A stretch of DNA of 8,239 bases from Bacteroidales bacterium. Lineage in GTDB: Bacteria > Bacteroidota > Bacteroidia > Bacteroidales > WCHB1-69. The DNA is taken from assembly GCA_012519525.1 (NCBI GenBank), contig JAAYQB010000093.1:1-8239 (forward strand), in the 5' to 3' direction. The notes beneath the pieces are model-generated. The model was not told where the DNA came from. It saw only the letters and a program-made list of their open reading frames with translations, and searched no databases. Of the stretch, positions 5,595 through 8,239 are shown one piece after another. Within the stretch, counting starts at the first letter, position 1. Every line of letters begins with the position of its first letter. The position numbers were made by a program, and so were the translations under genes.

Positions 5595-6869
5595 ATGGGT
5601 TTTGTTGAAACGTTGAGATGGCGAGGTATGATACAGGATATCATGCCGGGAACGGAAGAGCTTCTAAAGAAAGAAAAAGTAGCAGCTTATGTCGGTATTG
5701 ATCCGACTGCCGATTCATTACACATTGGACATCTCGTAAGTATAATGTTGTTAAAACATTTACAATTACATGGTCATAAACCTTTGATAGTAATGGGAGG
5801 GGCAACCAGTATGATAGGGGATCCTTCTTTTAAGTCCGACGAACGTAAGCTATTAACAAGAGAAACAATTGAATATAATTCAAGCTGTATAAAAAAACAA
5901 TTTTCACTTTTTCTTGATTTTGATTCTTCTGATAATGCAGCCGAACTATTAAATAATTATGATTGGACAAAAGATTATACTTTTTTAAATTTTATTAGAG
6001 ATATAGGTAAACATATTTCTGTTAACTATATGATGGCTAAAGATTCGGTTAAGAAACGTTTGGAAACGGGGATATCTTTTACTGAATTTTCATACCAATT
6101 ATTACAAGCTTTTGATTATTTGCATTTGTATCAACATAAAAATTGCCGATTGCAAATGGGCGGTTCAGATCAATGGGGAAACATTACTACAGGCACGGAA
6201 TTGATACGTAGAGTGTGCGGAGGAGAAGCTTATGCACTTACCTGTCCATTGATAACAAAGAGCGATGGAGGAAAATTCGGAAAAACTGAAAGTGGAAATA
6301 TTTGGTTAGATTCGCAAAAGACTTCTGCATACGCTTTTTATCAGTTTTGGTTAAATTGCTCAGACGAAGACGCTAAGAAATTTATACGTATTTTCACTTT
6401 ATTACCTCAGGAAGAAATAATACAGTTAGAAAAAGAGCATGAGCAAGCCCCTCATTTAAGAATTTTACAAAAAACTATTGCTACTGAACTAACTATATGT
6501 GTACACTCTTTGAATACTTATAATAAAGTATTAGAGGCAACTGAAATATTATTTGGAAAATCAACCGCTGATGCTTTAGCTAATTTGTCTGAAGAAATGT
6601 TTTTGTCTGTATTTGAAGGAGTTCCTACATTTAATGTCGCTCGTTCAGCTATTGAAAATACAATTAATATTGTAGATTTGTTAGTGGAAAAAGCAAATGT
6701 TTTTTCTTCAAAAGGAGAATTACGGCGTTTAATAAAAGAAGGTGGATTGTTTGTCAATAAAAATAAAGTTTTAGAAGAAATACTTGTTAATCAAGATTAT
6801 TTGTTGAATAATAAATATATTTTGATACAAAAAGGAAAGAAAAATTATTATGTCATTATAGTATCATAA
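5595..6869 (+). CDS. tyrS: Tyrosyl-tRNA synthetase
   Basis: This cytoplasmic class I synthetase charges tRNA-Tyr with tyrosine using ATP. The 424-residue protein is of normal bacterial length. It shows YVGIDPTADSLHIGHL with the HIGH motif at residues 43-46, the tyrosine-pocket segments SYQLLQAFDYLHLY and QMGGSDQWGNITTG, and KFGKT at 227-231 as the KMSKS-equivalent loop. A C-terminal S4 RNA-binding domain (about 360-424, including KGELRRLIKEGGLFVNK) follows. I chose ATG at 5595 (MGFVETLRWRGMIQDIMPGTEE) because this opening matches Bacteroidota homologues; an in-frame TTG at 5571 overlaps the -7 promoter element and would lie upstream of the transcript start. No T-box or other leader regulation is visible, as the leader is too short. 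The gene is 15 nt upstream of the barrel protein and may be co-transcribed with it. Confidence 0.97.
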   Translation: MGFVETLRWRGMIQDIMPGTEELLKKEKVAAYVGIDPTADSLHIGHLVSIMLLKHLQLHGHKPLIVMGGATSMIGDPSFKSDERKLLTRETIEYNSSCIKKQFSLFLDFDSSDNAAELLNNYDWTKDYTFLNFIRDIGKHISVNYMMAKDSVKKRLETGISFTEFSYQLLQAFDYLHLYQHKNCRLQMGGSDQWGNITTGTELIRRVCGGEAYALTCPLITKSDGGKFGKTESGNIWLDSQKTSAYAFYQFWLNCSDEDAKKFIRIFTLLPQEEIIQLEKEHEQAPHLRILQKTIATELTICVHSLNTYNKVLEATEILFGKSTADALANLSEEMFLSVFEGVPTFNVARSAIENTINIVDLLVEKANVFSSKGELRRLIKEGGLFVNKNKVLEEILVNQDYLLNNKYILIQKGKKNYYVIIVS

Positions 6870-6884
6870 ATTAAGATAAAAAAG

Positions 6885-7769
6885 ATGAAAAATATAATAC
6901 GAATTTTTATCAGCATTGTTGCTATTAGTATGATGATGTCTTTGGGTTATGCTCAAGAGCAAACAGAGAGTCAAAAATCGAGCAAGAAATTTCGTCAAAG
7001 AAATTTAGGAGTAGAGCAAAAGAAATCTCAAAATAAAATACGTAGAGGTGGTATCATGACTTACCCACAAGGGATAGCAGCTAAAAAGTTTAATATAGGA
7101 TTTACTTTGGGAGGTGATATAGCTTTAATGGATGCTTTAGAGGTTGAAAAATGTCCTTTTGGTGCTAATTTTACTATTTTTATGCATGGAGTTTTAAAAA
7201 ATACCAATACGGTTGCATTAGGAACTGAAATAAAAGGATTTTATTTTCTCACGAATAAAGATAAAATAGTGAAAAATCTTAGTGTAGCAGGGATGGACGT
7301 AAATCCACCGGAAGTAAAAGTAGATAATTGGTTACTTACTACAGTGCAATTTAGTGTATTGGGTAATTTTAATCCATTACCTCGATTTAATCTTCAGATA
7401 AAGGGGAATATAGGTCCACTAATAGCATTGGTTCCTCCCTATGAAGCAACATATCAATTTAAAGAGCGACAATTCGATGGAACTTATAAAACGACAACGC
7501 ATAATTTTAAATACGAAGCTCCTGTATCTAACACCTTATCAATTGGCGTTGCGTTTACAACAGGAATGGATGTGTTATATGCTATTACAAAAAATACGGA
7601 ATTTAAATTCGGGCTGGACTGGTCTTATTTACGCTTTAATTACACTAAGATATGGCAAGATACGATAGATTATGAATCTTATGTAGTTAATAAAGAACCC
7701 TATGCAATAAAAGAAGTAGCACAATTTGGAGTATTTGACATTCATGTTGGCTTTGCTTTTAGCTTTTAG
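6885..7769 (+). CDS. Putative outer-membrane beta-barrel protein
   Basis: The 294-residue product begins with a clear signal peptide: MKNIIRIFISIVAISMMMSLGYA, with probable cleavage after Ala23 (GYA|QEQ). A strongly basic, Gln/Lys/Arg-rich stretch (about 24-55) precedes alternating hydrophobic/polar strands with many aromatic residues, such as FNIGFTLGGDIAL, FGANFTIFMHGVL, ALGTEIKGFYFL, LQIKGNIGPLIAL, LSIGVAFTTGMDVLY and EFKFGLDWSYLRFNY, ending in VFDIHVGFAFSF with a C-terminal phenylalanine. That terminal strand and Phe are the usual outer-membrane barrel targeting signal. About 8-12 strands would fit. It is not a lipoprotein (no lipobox) and has no type IX secretion tail. I do not recognise a specific family; function is unknown. 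The ATG is 15 nt after tyrS and preceded only by an A-rich run, so it probably shares the tyrS transcript. Confidence 0.8.
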   Translation: MKNIIRIFISIVAISMMMSLGYAQEQTESQKSSKKFRQRNLGVEQKKSQNKIRRGGIMTYPQGIAAKKFNIGFTLGGDIALMDALEVEKCPFGANFTIFMHGVLKNTNTVALGTEIKGFYFLTNKDKIVKNLSVAGMDVNPPEVKVDNWLLTTVQFSVLGNFNPLPRFNLQIKGNIGPLIALVPPYEATYQFKERQFDGTYKTTTHNFKYEAPVSNTLSIGVAFTTGMDVLYAITKNTEFKFGLDWSYLRFNYTKIWQDTIDYESYVVNKEPYAIKEVAQFGVFDIHVGFAFSF

Positions 7770-7807
7770 AATAAAAAATATATTATAATATAAAACATTA
7801 ATTAAAT

Positions 7808-8239
7808 ATGAATAACGCAATTTTTAGTTTTAGAGAACCAAAAAATGAACCGGTTTACTCATATGCTCCTGGTTCTGAAGAAAGAAAACTTTTACAAGAA
7901 GAATTAAAACGACAAGCAAGTATGCAGGTGGAAATTCCGCTTATTATTGGAGGAAAAGAAATCAAGACTGGAAAATTGGGCAAGGTAGTGATGCCCTGTG
8001 ATCACAAACATGTATTAGGCACATATCATAAATGTACGGAAAAAGAAGTAAAAATGGCTATTAATGCAGCTATGAAAGCAAAAGAACAATGGGCTAATTT
8101 ACCATGGATTGAACGTAGTAGTATTATATTACGAGCTGCAGAGCTTTTTGCTAAAAAATATCGCTACGTAATGAATGCGGCTACTATGTTAGGTCAAGGA
8201 AAAAATGCGATGCAAGCAGAAATTGATTCGGCATGTGAA
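7808..8239 (+). CDS. pruA: 1-pyrroline-5-carboxylate dehydrogenase (3' truncated by window edge)
   Basis: The first 144 codons are present and the frame is open at the window end. The opening MNNAIFSFREPKNEPVYSYAPGS, then LIIGGKEIKTGKLGKVVMPCDHKHVLGTYH, AAMKAKEQWANLPWIERSSIILRAAELFAKKY and MLGQGKNAMQAEIDSACE match the N-terminal part of the single-function P5C dehydrogenase (ALDH4-like) family. The 'GQGK..QAEID.ACE' block distinguishes it from general aldehyde dehydrogenases. It oxidises glutamate-gamma-semialdehyde to glutamate with NAD+, the second step of proline degradation, in the cytoplasm. The NAD-binding and catalytic cysteine regions lie beyond the window. The full protein should be about 540 residues. 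There is no proline dehydrogenase domain in the visible part. The 38-nt gap before it is nearly all A/T with no TAnnTTTG, so it may be read from the upstream promoter. Confidence 0.94.
   Translation, partial: MNNAIFSFREPKNEPVYSYAPGSEERKLLQEELKRQASMQVEIPLIIGGKEIKTGKLGKVVMPCDHKHVLGTYHKCTEKEVKMAINAAMKAKEQWANLPWIERSSIILRAAELFAKKYRYVMNAATMLGQGKNAMQAEIDSACE

Overview
The window looks like a chromosomal segment of a low-GC member of the Bacteroidota, probably Bacteroidales. The evidence is the AT-rich sequence, -7 elements of the form TAnnTTTG, the absence of clear Shine-Dalgarno sequences (A-rich leaders instead), an Omp28-type protein, and tyrosyl-tRNA synthetase and proline-catabolism genes of the expected type. 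All recognised genes lie on the + strand. No tRNA, rRNA, CRISPR array, insertion sequence or phage gene was seen.

Layout. Positions 1-828 hold the 3' part of an Omp28-related exported protein with a thioredoxin-like CxxC motif, closed by an intrinsic terminator (869-899). A Bacteroidota-type promoter (-7 at 1004-1011) then opens a compact five-gene operon (1040-5482): a PqqD-like peptide-binding protein, an ABC exporter (membrane plus ATPase half-transporter), an HPr-kinase-like P-loop kinase, a small S24/S26-type serine peptidase with a Ser/His active site, and a nucleotidyltransferase of the NTP_transf_5 type. Junctions are +1 nt, +3 nt, a 14-nt overlap and another 14-nt overlap, so the five genes are almost certainly co-expressed. 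A second promoter (-7 at 5566-5573) drives tyrS. It is followed 15 nt later by a small outer-membrane beta-barrel protein and, after a 38-nt AT-only gap (one C), by the 5' end of the 1-pyrroline-5-carboxylate dehydrogenase gene, which runs off the window.

The part most worth attention is the five-gene operon. PqqD-like domains serve as leader-peptide recognition elements in ribosomally made, modified peptides (RiPPs). HPr-kinase-like kinases, nucleotidyltransferases and ABC exporters are accessory parts of some lasso-peptide clusters. Here the same parts occur without a lasso cyclase, without a transglutaminase-type leader peptidase and without a visible precursor, and an S26-like peptidase takes the place where a leader protease might be. 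My inference is an orphan peptide tailoring and export cassette acting on a substrate encoded elsewhere. The individual families are recognisable; the joint function is not established from this sequence.
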